This document shows, in pieces, positions 54,565 through 64,000 of a stretch of 64,000 nt of DNA. Made by a program: the position numbers and the translations under genes. Numbering within the stretch: the first letter of the stretch is position 1; each line of letters opens with the position of its first letter. This stretch comes from Lepidurus packardi (lineage: Eukaryota > Arthropoda > Branchiopoda > Notostraca > Triopsidae). The stretch lies in NCBI GenBank assembly GCA_023053545.1, contig JAKZAN010000006.1, forward strand, positions 501,001 to 565,000, read 5' to 3'. The notes beneath the pieces were generated by a model. That model worked only from the letters and a program-made list of their open reading frames with translations. It searched no databases and was not told where the DNA came from.

Positions 54565-57500
54565 TATTATTATTTTGTATCGTTAGGGTTTCATTGTGTT
54601 TCGTTTTTTGTATTTTTGAGGATTTTTTGGATTTTATTCTACTTCATTTTGTAGGATTTTTTTGATTTTTGGAATTTTTATTTTATTATTTATGATTTTT
54701 TAGGGTTTTATTGTAATTTTGTGCAAATTAGTTGGTTCACAGATCAGGTAATTAGAGAGTTGGTGTGATTTTGTGCAGGTTTTGTTAGATTTTAATCTTT
54801 TAACGAAAATTGGGGTTAGTTTGTGCTAATTTGGGTTGATTTATACGACTTAGTAATGAATTAATGTTTTTTTTTTTTCTTTTTTTTTTTTTCTTTTTTT
54901 TTAGATATTATTATTTAGTATCGTTAGGGTTTCGTTGTATTTCGTTTTTGGTATTTTTTAGTATTTTTTGGATTTTATTGTATTTCATTTTGTAGGATTT
55001 TTTAGATTTTTTTTATTATTATTTCTTATTTTTTTAGGGTTTTATTGTAATTTTATGCAAATGAGTTGGTTCACAGGTCAGGTAATTAGAGAGTTGGTGT
55101 GATTTTGTGCAGGTTTTGTTATATTTCAATTTGTTAACGAAAATTGGGGTTAGTTTGTACTAATTTGGGTTGATTTATACGACTTAGTAATGAATTAATG
55201 TTTTTTTTTTTTTTGATTAGATGATTTTGCACCACGAGTTTTTCCTGTTGAAGCAAATTTATGCTGCGGATGAACACGTGGTCAAGTTTTTCGTGCCAGT
55301 TTTCGAGCCGCTGCCGCCGCAGTATTTTATTAGGACCGTATCGGATCGATGGATCGCTTCAGAAACGCAATTACCGGTCTCCTTCCGACACTTGCTGTTA
55401 CCCGAAAAGTTCCCGCCCCCTACCGAGTTGCTAGACTTGCAACCTTTGCCGATTTCCGCGTTGAGAAATGCGGCGTTTGAGGAACTCTATGAAAAATTCC
55501 CGCAGTTTAATCCTATACAGACCCAAGTCTTCAACGCCTTGTATAATGGGGACGAAAACGCTTTCGTGGCAGCACCTACGGGCTCTGGTAAGTTCTACCT
55601 GTCTATCTTTATACTTTCTTGGTGGCTTTTTTCGTTAAATCTAGTAGCTTTCCTTGTCTTAGGTATGTCCGAGGTATACGGAAACCTTAAGGTCGATTTT
55701 CTCCACTTATCCATAGAAAATTCGCCCTTATTGCTGTTCGGTGTTACTAAGGTCTAGTTTCAGCTCTTAAACATAGGAAAATGGCCCTTATCCCATTTGC
55801 ATGCTGTTAAGGTCTAGTTTTCAGCTCTTGAACATAGGGAAATGGCCCTTATCCCATTTGAATGCTATTAAGGTCTAGTTTTCAGCTCTTAAACAGAGGA
55901 AAATGGCCCTTATCCCATTTGCATGCTATTAAGGTCTAGTTTTCAGCTCTTGAACATAGGGAAATGGCCCTTATCGCACTGGCAATTCACTAAGGACCAT
56001 TTTCTCTAGTTACAGCATACGAAAATCGACTTAATGGTAGAGAGGGGTAAAAAGTGTGTTGTTTGAACGTCAGTTAAATGCCTTCTTTTCCGTTTTTCTT
56101 CTACAGGAAAGACTGTTTGCGCCGAGTTTGCATTGCTTCGCTTGTTCGCGACCAATCCGGATGGTCGGTGCGTCTACGTCACGCCCAAAGCCGCGCAAGT
56201 GGAGCTCATGTCCTCGGAATGGTCCCAGAAATTCGGTTCTTTGGCCAAGAAAGTGGTCTCTTTAACCGGTGAAACGGGCGCAGACCTCAAACTCTTGGCT
56301 AAAGGCAACATCGTACTCAGCACGCCCGAAAATTGGGACATTCTCTCCCGGCGTTGGAAGCAGCGCAAGAACGTACAGAACATCAATCTGTTCATAGTCG
56401 ACGACTTGCAGCTCGTCGGCGGCGAAGACGGACCCGTCTTCGAAGTCGTCTGCTCACGCATGCGCTACATTTCATCCCAATTAGAGAAACCCATTCGTAT
56501 TGTGGCGCTCGCGGCTTCGATTGCCAATGCTAAAGATGTTGCACAATGGTTGGGCTGTGTACCCACAGCCACGTTCCATTTCCATCCTAATGTGAGGCCG
56601 GTACCTTTGGAACTCCATGTGCAGGTAGAGTTAGCATCAAATCCTAATGAAAAACTATTTTATGAATTTTTTTTACATTTTATTTCAGGGTTTCAATATG
56701 TCGCATACACCTTCCCGATTGATTTCAATGGCCAAACCGTCTTATAATGCCATTCTAAAATTGAGCCTCAAGAAACCAGTGATTGTCTTTGTGCCGTCAA
56801 GGAAACAAACGCGCTTGACAGCCATTGATATTTTGACCTACGCAGCGGCTGAAGGACAGCCTGATCGTTTCCTGCATTGCTCGGTGGAAGACATCCAGAA
56901 ATTTCTCGACAAAATCACAGACAAAGTAACGAAAAGGAGAATTTATGACTCATTTATTTGTATTTTTTGATTTATTGACATCCTAGACTCTCCAAGAGAC
57001 GTTGCAGCAAGGCGTGGCCTATTTGCATGAAGGATTATCCTCCTCTGATAAACGGATCGTGGAACAACTCTTTGAATCTGGCGCAATCCAAGTGAGATTG
57101 AACTGGTTCCATTCCTTTAACTTTTAAACCTTATTAAACACACTTACCCAGCAATCTAAGCGAATTCTAGCTTAAATTCAGGAAGTTTCACTTGGTTTTT
57201 TCGCGTAGGTGGCGGTGTGTTCCAAGAACTTGAGCTGGGCCATTGGCATTTCAGCTTATTTGGTGATTATCATGGACACCGTGAGCTATAATGGACGTCT
57301 GCACGCTTACGAAGACTATGCACTCACGGATTTGCTCCAGATGGCTGGAAAGGCCAACAGGCCCTTGGAAGATGACGACGCCAAGTGCGTTTTACTTTGC
57401 CAGTCCTCCAAGAAGGATTTCTACAAGAAATTCTTATACGAGCCGTTACCCATTGAAGTAAATTTTTGTTAGAAATTCTTTATTAGTAACACTTTATCTT

Positions 57501-60500
57501 ATTAGTACGATTTATCTTAATATTTCATTTATTTATTTGTTAATGCATTAATGTACCCCAATATGTGTTTATTTGTTTATGTTTAGTGTTTATAGTTTTT
57601 GTTTATATTTATGTTTATTTACCTTAATATTTGCTCAATTTTTGTTTATGTCTTGTGTTTATAGGTTTTGTTTATTTTTCTGTTTATTTACCTTAATATT
57701 TGCTCATCTCTTTTTATTAATCCGTTAATTTGTCTTAATATTGGTTTCTTTATTTAGTTTTGTGTTTTTAGTTTTTGTTTTTGTTTATGTTTGTTTACCT
57801 TAATATTTGCTCAATATTTGTTTATGTTTTGTGTTTATAGTTTTTGTTTATGTTTATTTACCTTAATATTTGCTCAATATTTGTTTGTGTTTTGTGTTTA
57901 TAGTTTTTGTTTGTGTTTATGTTTATTTACCTTCATATTTGCTCATCTCTTTTTATTAATCCGTTAATTTGTCTTAATAGTGGTTTGTTTATTTAGTTTT
58001 ATGGTTATGTTGTTACGCATTTGGTTTATTGTTATTATTTATTCGTGATATTTTTTCTTATTTTTTTTTTTTTATTTATTTTTTTGTAGAGCCATATGGA
58101 TCACTGTCTCCACGATCACTTTAACGCCGAAGTTGTGACGAAAACAGTTGAAAACAAGCAAGACGCGGTGGATTACCTTACCTGGACGTTCCTGTACCGT
58201 CGTTTGACCCAAAACCCCAACTATTACAACTTGCAAGGCGTGAGCCATCGCCATATCTCGGATCACTTGTCCGAAATGGTGGAGAACACGCTCAACGACT
58301 TGGAGCAGTCCAAATGCATTGCAATTGAAGAAGAAGTGGACGTCACCGCCCTCAATCTGGGCATGATTGCGGCCTATTACTATATCCACTACACCACTAT
58401 TGAGTTATTCGCGTTGTCTTTGAATGCCAAGACCAAGATCCGGGGATTGCTCGAAATCGTCGCTGCAGCAGCCGAGTATGATCATTTACCCATTCGACAT
58501 GGCGAGGAGGCGGTGCTTCAAGCGTTGGCACAAAGAGTGCCGCATAAACCGCCGCCTAATACCAAGTACAATGATCCTCATGTGAAAGCAGGGTTGCTCT
58601 TGCAAGCGCATCTCAGTCGCGTTCAATTGAGCCCTGAATTGCAGCAAGATACCGAAGATGTCCTCACCAAAGTAAAGACAATAATTGAGCTTATTATTTG
58701 GATAATTTGTGTGGATTAGATCATGTGTTAGTAGTAAAAACGTTGTTTTAGTTCGTTTTGCAAGTTGTTTCAAGTTAATAATGTATTTTGTTCCCTTTTT
58801 TTAGGCCATTCGTTTGGTACAAGCTTGTGTTGATGTTCTGAGCTCGAATGGATGGTTATCGCCAGCTGTGGCAGCAATGGAGTTATCGCAGATGGTTACA
58901 CAAGCCATGTGGAGCAAAGATTCGTACTTGAAGCAGCTGCCGCATTTTACCACGGAAATTGTCCAACGCTGCACTGAAAAGGTAGAGTATTTTGATAGAT
59001 GCTGCATGCTTTATTAGGAAATATCCAATGCAGAGTTTATACCTTGTTGGACTTGGCTATTTCAGTTCATTTTATGGGGATTTTAAAACACTTTAGGCAT
59101 CGTCTTGATTTTAGACTTTCGAGTGAGTTTTCACGCCAAATTCGCGAGTTTTAACTCTAGAAATCGATACTAAGAGTTGTATCGATTCAGCTGTATAATT
59201 TCAACTTTACGTTAAATCAAGAGCTTTTTAGGTGTTATGTGAATCGGAATCAGATTCACATCACACCTAAAATCAGGAATCGATGGCTGTAATCGTTTCT
59301 ATTTGTTTATGAACTTGGATTCAAATGTGTGTGCTTAATCGATTCAAAACTTTCGGCTAATCAGCAATATTGATATTAAGGGTTGTATCGATTCAACTAA
59401 ATATCGTCTAGATTCGATAATAAGTGTTTTAGGTTTGAAAGGGAGTTAAAGAATCGATTTGATATAATCATTTCGATATGTTTATGAACTTGGATTCAAA
59501 CTTGTGTATGCAATCTAAAGCTTTCGACTTGATCGATAATAACGGTTTGCAGACAGTTTCAAGTTATAATTATGATGTTCAATCATAAAATGGCGTTTTT
59601 TATCCTCTTGAGTTATGAATTGTTGTGTTAATATTAATGTTGCGGTGTATTTTACAGGGAGTTGAAACGATCTTTGACGTAATGGAGCTCGAAGACGAAG
59701 ATCGCAATGCTTTACTGCAACTTTCCGACTCGCAAATGGCAGACGTGGCTCGTTTCTGCAACCGGTATCCGAATATCGAACTGTCTTATGAAGTGGCTGA
59801 CAAAGAGAGCCTCAAAAGCGGAGAGTCGGTGATGGTTAACGTCAATTTGGAACGCGAAGATGAAGTCGTCGGGCCTGTTATTGCCCCGTTTTTCCCTCAG
59901 GTAAAAAGAAAAAGAAAGCAGTCCAACTTATAATTATCCTTTAATGGGACTCAAATGACAGATCCCGTTGTTTCTTTCCCCCCCAAGCCCTATTCTTATC
60001 TTCCAAACATCTCGTTTGTTCATATGATTCTAGAATTATCATCAAATTAATTATGTGTTGCTTCTATTTAACACCATTTTAAAAAATTTTACATTTTAAA
60101 ATTTTACATTTTAAAATTTTACATTTTAAAATTTTACATTTTAAAAAATCCACTAATTATTTTTTTAAGCTTGACAATAATCGTCGTTTTAAGAGTGAAA
60201 TACCCATAATAACTATACATTTCATATTTGATAGTTTATTGTATGTATTTGCATTTATTTTAATAATTTTTTTTAATTTTTTTTTTTTTACAGAAACGCG
60301 AAGAAGGTTGGTGGGTTGTTGTGGGTGATCCTAAGAGCAATGCATTGCTTTCCATTAAACGCATTACTTTGCAACAAAAGGCGAAGGCTAAGCTCGATTT
60401 CGTCGCACCTGCAGCAGGTAAAAACAAAATCATAATCAAAAATAGAAAAATGATGAAACATTGAATTTACTCATGGATTTTGGTTCCATTTTCCTTTTAG

Positions 60501-60619
60501 GTCATCATGCATACACGCTCTACTTTATGAGTGACTCTTACATGGGCTGCGATCAAGAGTACAAGTTTAATGTGGAAATTGGAGAACCGTCAGATAACTC
60601 GGGCTCAGACTCGGATTAA
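47452..60619 (+). CDS. SNRNP200: U5 snRNP 200-kDa helicase (Brr2)
   Basis: Brr2 unwinds U4/U6 to activate the spliceosome. Twenty-one exons join in frame to 2,160 aa (human 2,136): 47452-47496, 47565-47728, 47812-47983, 48043-48235, 48318-48478, 48642-48891, 48957-49361, 49439-49632, 50343-51021, 51078-51304, 52950-54221, 55221-55587, 56107-56624, 56689-56925, 56987-57091, 57209-57457, 58090-58671, 58805-58981, 59658-59900, 60294-60417, 60501-60619. The N-terminal cassette has [35 protein letters not shown] and [12 protein letters not shown], so it looks active. The C-terminal cassette keeps GSGKT but has DDLQ where human has DEVH and QMAGKANRP in motif VI, in line with its known inactivity. 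Two Sec63 domains follow; the protein ends SGSDSD. Intron 10 hosts three tRNA genes. Confidence 0.97.
49801..49940. promoter_or_regulatory. Three 52-bp repeats each with inverted CCAAT box and E-box
   Basis: CTTGTTGCTATTGGCCAGTG...TCACGTGG starts at 49801, 49853 and 49905, an exact 52-bp period. Each unit holds ATTGG (inverted CCAAT) and the E-box CACGTG with fixed spacing. They lie in SNRNP200 intron 8 (49633-50342). Conservation is highest over these two motifs and lower between them. Confidence 0.75.
51572..51653 (+). tRNA. tRNA-Ser(AGA), copy 1
   Basis: This is an 82-nt serine-type tRNA with a long variable arm. The acceptor stem GCAGTCG pairs with CGACTGC, with G as discriminator. The D-arm has TGGCCGAGCGGTTAAGGC (also box A). 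The anticodon loop CTAGAAA holds AGA between stems TCTGA and TCAGA. The T-arm carries GGTTCGAATCC (box B). An AAATTTTTTTT tract follows as Pol III terminator. It lies in SNRNP200 intron 10, same strand as the host. Confidence 0.97.
51960..52232. repeat. TATCGATA-rich tandem palindromic repeat between tRNA copies 1 and 2
   Basis: Units near 63-65 bp of the form GTATCGATTAGTTAGAGACTAATCGATATTTATTAATCGAA repeat about four times. Each unit contains an inverted repeat (ATCGATTAGT/ACTAATCGAT). The array lies in SNRNP200 intron 10. Confidence 0.85.
52280..52361 (+). tRNA. tRNA-Ser(AGA), copy 2
   Basis: Identical to copy 1 except for GAGTGG in place of GAGCGG in the D-loop. All stems and the AGA anticodon are intact. 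The downstream T tract is short (CTATTTTT), so termination may be weaker than at the other copies. Confidence 0.96.
52650..52731 (+). tRNA. tRNA-Ser(AGA), copy 3
   Basis: Identical to copy 1 over all 82 nt, followed by AAATTTTTTCTC. Its flanks differ from those of copies 1 and 2 beyond a few bases, so the duplicated unit was little larger than the tRNA or has since diverged. Confidence 0.97.
54222..55220. repeat. ~320-bp direct repeats filling SNRNP200 intron 11
   Basis: Three units share TATCGTTAGGGTTTC, TATGCAAATGAGTTGGTTCACAG and TTATACGACTTAGTAATGAATTAATG followed by a long T tract. The first two units end in T-tract plus TTTAGATATTATTA; the third ends in TTTGATTAG, the real acceptor of exon 12. 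The repeat therefore duplicates a functional-looking 3' splice site region. Confidence 0.85.
55740..56000. repeat. ~65-bp tandem repeat in SNRNP200 intron 12
   Basis: TTAAGGTCTAGTTTTCAGCTCTTAAACATAGG followed by AAAATGGCCCTTATCCCATTTGCATGC repeats about four to five times with a period near 64 bp. Confidence 0.85.
57530..58000. repeat. T-rich tandem repeat in SNRNP200 intron 16
   Basis: Units built from TTTGTTTATGTTTATTTACCTTAATATTTGCTCA repeat several times, with a longer two-part period (TTTTTATTAATCCGTTAATTTGTCTTAATA occurs twice). No coding potential. Confidence 0.75.
59230..59268. repeat. 16-bp hairpin in SNRNP200 intron 18
   Basis: AGGTGTTATGTGAATC (59230-59245) and GATTCACATCACACCT (59253-59268) are inverted copies with one mismatch and a 7-nt loop. 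It lies in a long intron otherwise rich in ATCGATT words. Confidence 0.75.
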
Positions 60620-63600
60620 TTCATCAGCGGAATTCATTTCTTAGTACATGAATTCATTAATTGACCTTTTTTTTCTACATTTTGTAGCGTTGGAAAGTTA
60701 AAACGTGTGTGATGGGAAAGGAAAAGGATGCATGGATACATTCATGCGAAGAAACTATTCGCTTTTACACATTTTTTTTTTTTTTTTTACTTTTCTAAAC
60801 TTTTCTAACTTTTTTTTTAACTTTTCCAATTTAAGAGATTGAGAGAAAGATTGTTCAAGGAGGAGATTTAGGTTGTGGAGGGTTAAGAAAAAGACTGACT
60901 CTGGAGCACTTGAAAGAGCCCAACGTCAGTCAAGTGTGGAAAGGAGAATTTGGCATTTGGTAAAATTCGAAAACAATTTTTTGGGGAAAAATGACATGGA
61001 ATTTTTTCTTCTTTTTTTTTAGTTTTTTGTTAGGGAATTCCGGGATCCTGTTACTCGTTATCGTCCTAACGGCGACGTTTGGGATGAAAACTTGGCGCGG
61101 CATCGTGTGTGTGTTCCAGTTTCCCACTAGTCTTCTGTGCTGCAGGTTTGCTGTACTCCGGTCCGTTTTTCAAGGTAAATATTTTTATTTTTATTAATTT
61201 CGTATCGTTCCTGCATGTGTGCTGTTCGGCTTATACTCGCACTATATGCGCACTTAAGGTCGCAATTTAAGTGAACGTTTTGGAAAGATGTGGTTTCAAT
61301 TTACAACGGAAAATTTTTACAAAAATCCGAAAAATTTACTTGAAACCTCTTCCGTTTTTCATGTTTCTCTGTGCCATTTTATGGCGTTTAACCGGTTATA
61401 ATGACTCGGCTTCATTTGAAAGAAATTTTGAAGAAAATTTCTTTCAAAAGAAACTTTGAAGAAAGAAACTTTGAAGAAATAAGATTAAATATAATTAAGA
61501 ATGTAAAAAGAAAAAACTAGGACAATTGAGTAGACGTATTACGTATTCAATTGGGCTATTGAAAGAAATTGGAAACTTTGAAGAAATAAGATTAAATAAA
61601 ATTAAGAATCTAAAAAAAATAGGATAATTTAGTATACGTATTACGTATTCAATTGGGCTATTAATTGTTTCTCTTGTTGGACAAGAATGGCAATCAGATT
61701 TGGCTTTATGGGAGAAAAAAAGGGTTAATTCGATTAATGAAACTAATTCAAACTAATTTTTTTTAAAAATTGAATTAAAATTGATTTATGGGATTTATTA
61801 ATGATTTTTTTCTGGAATATGTGGGGTATTAAAAATGTGTAAGTCGTTTATATCCATTATCACTCCAATGTGACGTCATAAGTGCTTTCTCGCTCCTCCA
61901 CATTTTGAAAACACATTCAAAACATGGATGTACTTTAAAAGCCACAATTTTGAAGGGCAGTTGAAATTTCTTTTAGAACGCCCAAAGGTGTCGGAAAGGA
62001 AGTTGAGTGTTGATTCAAACAACGTGAATATCCGGAGGACTTTAAAAGCCAAAATTTTGTTATGTATTTTTTTTTCTTTTTTTTCATGTATTTTTAGTGT
62101 TTAAATGTATGTTTTTAAAGTCTATTTAAAAGCATATGCAAGAGTATAGGTATAGATTCTCCTTATTATTTTCGCATAAAGACCACTATTAAATACCATA
62201 AAAATCACCATACCATAATTAAATACCATAATAAATAAAATAGAATAAAACAGGAAGGGGAGTTGTCCATTAACGCATGCAAATTACGAGTTTGAATGTC
62301 ACACGACCATACAACAAAAGCCTCCAACACATTCTTTCTTTATCTATCGGTTGGCCTTTCGATAAAGAAACGGGAAAAAAACGGAAGGATTAAAATTCCA
62401 GTCTTTTTTGTACAGCTTTTTTTTATCCTGTTTTAGCCATTAGTAGCGGTCAGTAGCTGAGAGCTAATTTTGGTATGGGGACTTGCCGAGCGTGACGTTT
62501 CTGTCCAACATCAAGATTTTTTTTTTATTGAGAGAAAAAAGCCGCTTAGAACTTGTCAAGCGTGTCTAATAGTAATAGTTTTGACCTTGTTCTTACTTTG
62601 AAAAGTTGAGATATTCCTTATCGAAGGTATTTTAGTTTTGGGTTGTTAGGACACAGTTCACGGAGTATACAAAGTTTAGAAAGTATACAAAAAGTACAAA
62701 GTAAACGCCGGAGTGCCGGAGTTACTTTCAATTAAGGTTTGAGCGCAATAACAGGAACCCCCGTAGAAGGCCAGCTGGTCCCAGGAGCTACGGGGCTGCG
62801 CGCCAAAGCGCCACGTGGTTCCGCCGTGACGCCGTAACGGCTTTAACCCAAGCCAAGCTGGCGGTTTTGAATTGATACAAGCTTTTAGCGTTGTTTTTTA
62901 CTGCGCTTGTGATTAAATTTCGTTTCAAAAAGGAACATAATTGTAACACCTGTCTGCTGTGCACAATTGCGCGTGCTCCTCTCTTTTTTGGGGGTCATTC
63001 AAGGATTAGGACATGTAAAATGCATAAGGTTTTTATGTAGTACACCCATTTCCTTTGGGCCAAAAGGCGTTGCGTTGAATCGGGGCTTGCTGATGGATCG
63101 CTTGTATGTTGTATGCAAGTGCCAGGTTGTTCTAGTAGACGTGACCATAAGGAGAAGATATATACGGGAAGGTCGTTCTTTTTACATAACCACATACCTT
63201 CTTAAGATTCTGGCAAGCAGAGAGAGATGGAAATTACAGAAGCCAATCACGTTGATCCCACCCACGTGACCTTTTCCTTCAAATTTTCAAAATAATTTTT
63301 TTTGGGACGAATATTTTGATTCTTTACTGAGTTTAAAACAACTCAACTAACTCAACAAAATTCTCGAAATTCTTTTCATTAGAATTAAGTCTTTTATGAT
63401 TCTGACCTGATTCTGATTCGAACTAATCAGATTCTGATTGTGAATTACTGTTTCGTTTTTCCTGTTTAAACTTTGAAAGAGGGAAGGTCTATCTTGCTAA
63501 AGGAGAGAGAAGGTCTATTTTGGTTTGAGCTCATATTTGTTCTTGGTCACATGTGGAGCAAAACAGGATAAGAGATCAAAGTATCCACGCTTTTCCAGAA

Positions 63601-63911
63601 CATCTCAAGAAGCCCAATATTCCCAGGTTGTTTGAGGTTTTAGGCTAACCCTACGTCATTAAAGCGTAGAATTATAGATTTGGGCTTCGTCCAGATGTTT
63701 TCCTAATCTTCCCCCAGCCACGTAGGCAAAAATACAACAAACCGAAGCGAATCAGATTTTAATAACCCCTTTACAAGCTTTGTGTTGACCTAGTTTTTGG
63801 AGGTTTGAAAGTTGAACTTTGCTTTTAGTGCGAGAATAGTGTCGCTAGATGGCATGTTGTTTTAGTGGCTTTCGCTAGATGGCGTTCTAATCGATATTTT
63901 TTATTCCTAGA
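60620..63911. other. Long stretch downstream of SNRNP200 without supported genes
   Basis: Several ORFs of 60-100 codons occur, but none resembles a known family or has consistent splice sites. Between 61431 and 61660 GAAACTTTGAAGAAATAAGATTAAAT and TACGTATTACGTATTCAATTGGGC are directly repeated. A GC-rich patch with several CGs at about 62750-62850 (CCCCGTAGAAGG...CCGTGACGCCGTAACGG) stands out from the AT-rich surroundings. CGCTAGATGGC occurs twice near 63842 and 63873. Confidence 0.5.
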
Positions 63912-64000
63912 TGTCGCTCTCGCCATTGAAACCATTTAACCCGGTGCATAAACAAGTTCGAACCTCGACTTTGAATATTAATCAACATCAAGAAGCGGTA
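63912..64000 (+). CDS. Possible first coding exon of a downstream gene (truncated by window end)
   Basis: An ATG at 63912 opens a frame that stays open for 29 codons to the edge, MSLSPLKPFNPVHKQVRTST, then LNINQHQEA before a possible GT donor at 63999. Composition is balanced and protein-like, and two CGCTAGATGGC motifs lie just upstream as near other promoters in this window. I do not recognise the family, and 29 codons are too few to be sure. Confidence 0.3.

Noticed and set aside
62967..63269. 100-codon plus-strand ORF downstream of SNRNP200
   Set aside because: No recognisable domain, no splice evidence, and composition like the surrounding intergenic DNA.

Overview
The window is animal nuclear DNA, almost certainly from an arthropod and plausibly a crustacean (the exact group cannot be read from the sequence). 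It holds a Rebers-Riddiford cuticle protein, two ATD-less ionotropic receptors, and a MOV10L1/Armitage helicase beside single-copy housekeeping genes. Genes are compact and intron-rich, with introns mostly of 50-120 bp and GT-AG ends. I rebuilt exons by translating across splice sites and comparing with remembered metazoan families. Most exon chains close in frame, but edges may be off by 1 nt and no transcript evidence was available.

Layout: TEX261 (-, 3' end outside the window) is head-to-head with COG7 (+). Next come ATMIN/ASCIZ (+) and ENTR1 (-), tail-to-tail, with a truncated U2 snRNA copy and a perfect 60-bp palindrome before ATMIN. A 2.9-kb gene-free stretch follows. Then come the cuticle gene (+), DERL1 (+), mitochondrial DNA polymerase gamma POLG (-), a small ANAPC16-like ORF (-) and a TCF23/24-type bHLH gene (-), the last two overlapping. 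Two tandem ionotropic receptor genes (+) follow, then MOV10L1/armi (-), head-to-head with EIF3H (+). EIF3H is tail-to-tail with NCAPH (-), and NCAPH is head-to-head with SNRNP200/Brr2 (+, 21 coding exons). Three tRNA-Ser(AGA) genes are nested in one SNRNP200 intron. The last 3.3 kb is nearly featureless, ending in a possible first exon of another gene.

The genes do not form one pathway. COG7, TEX261, DERL1 and ENTR1 act in Golgi, ER or endosomal membrane traffic. POLG copies mtDNA. SNRNP200 drives the spliceosome, NCAPH closes the condensin ring, EIF3H serves translation initiation, and MOV10L1 belongs to the piRNA pathway.

The least ordinary feature is in the introns. Several large introns are tandem arrays, and at least three of these arrays look seeded from an exon edge together with its splice site. 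The clearest is NCAPH intron 4, where an 18-nt, frame-neutral copy of the start of exon 5 recurs four times, each with an acceptor and three with a donor.
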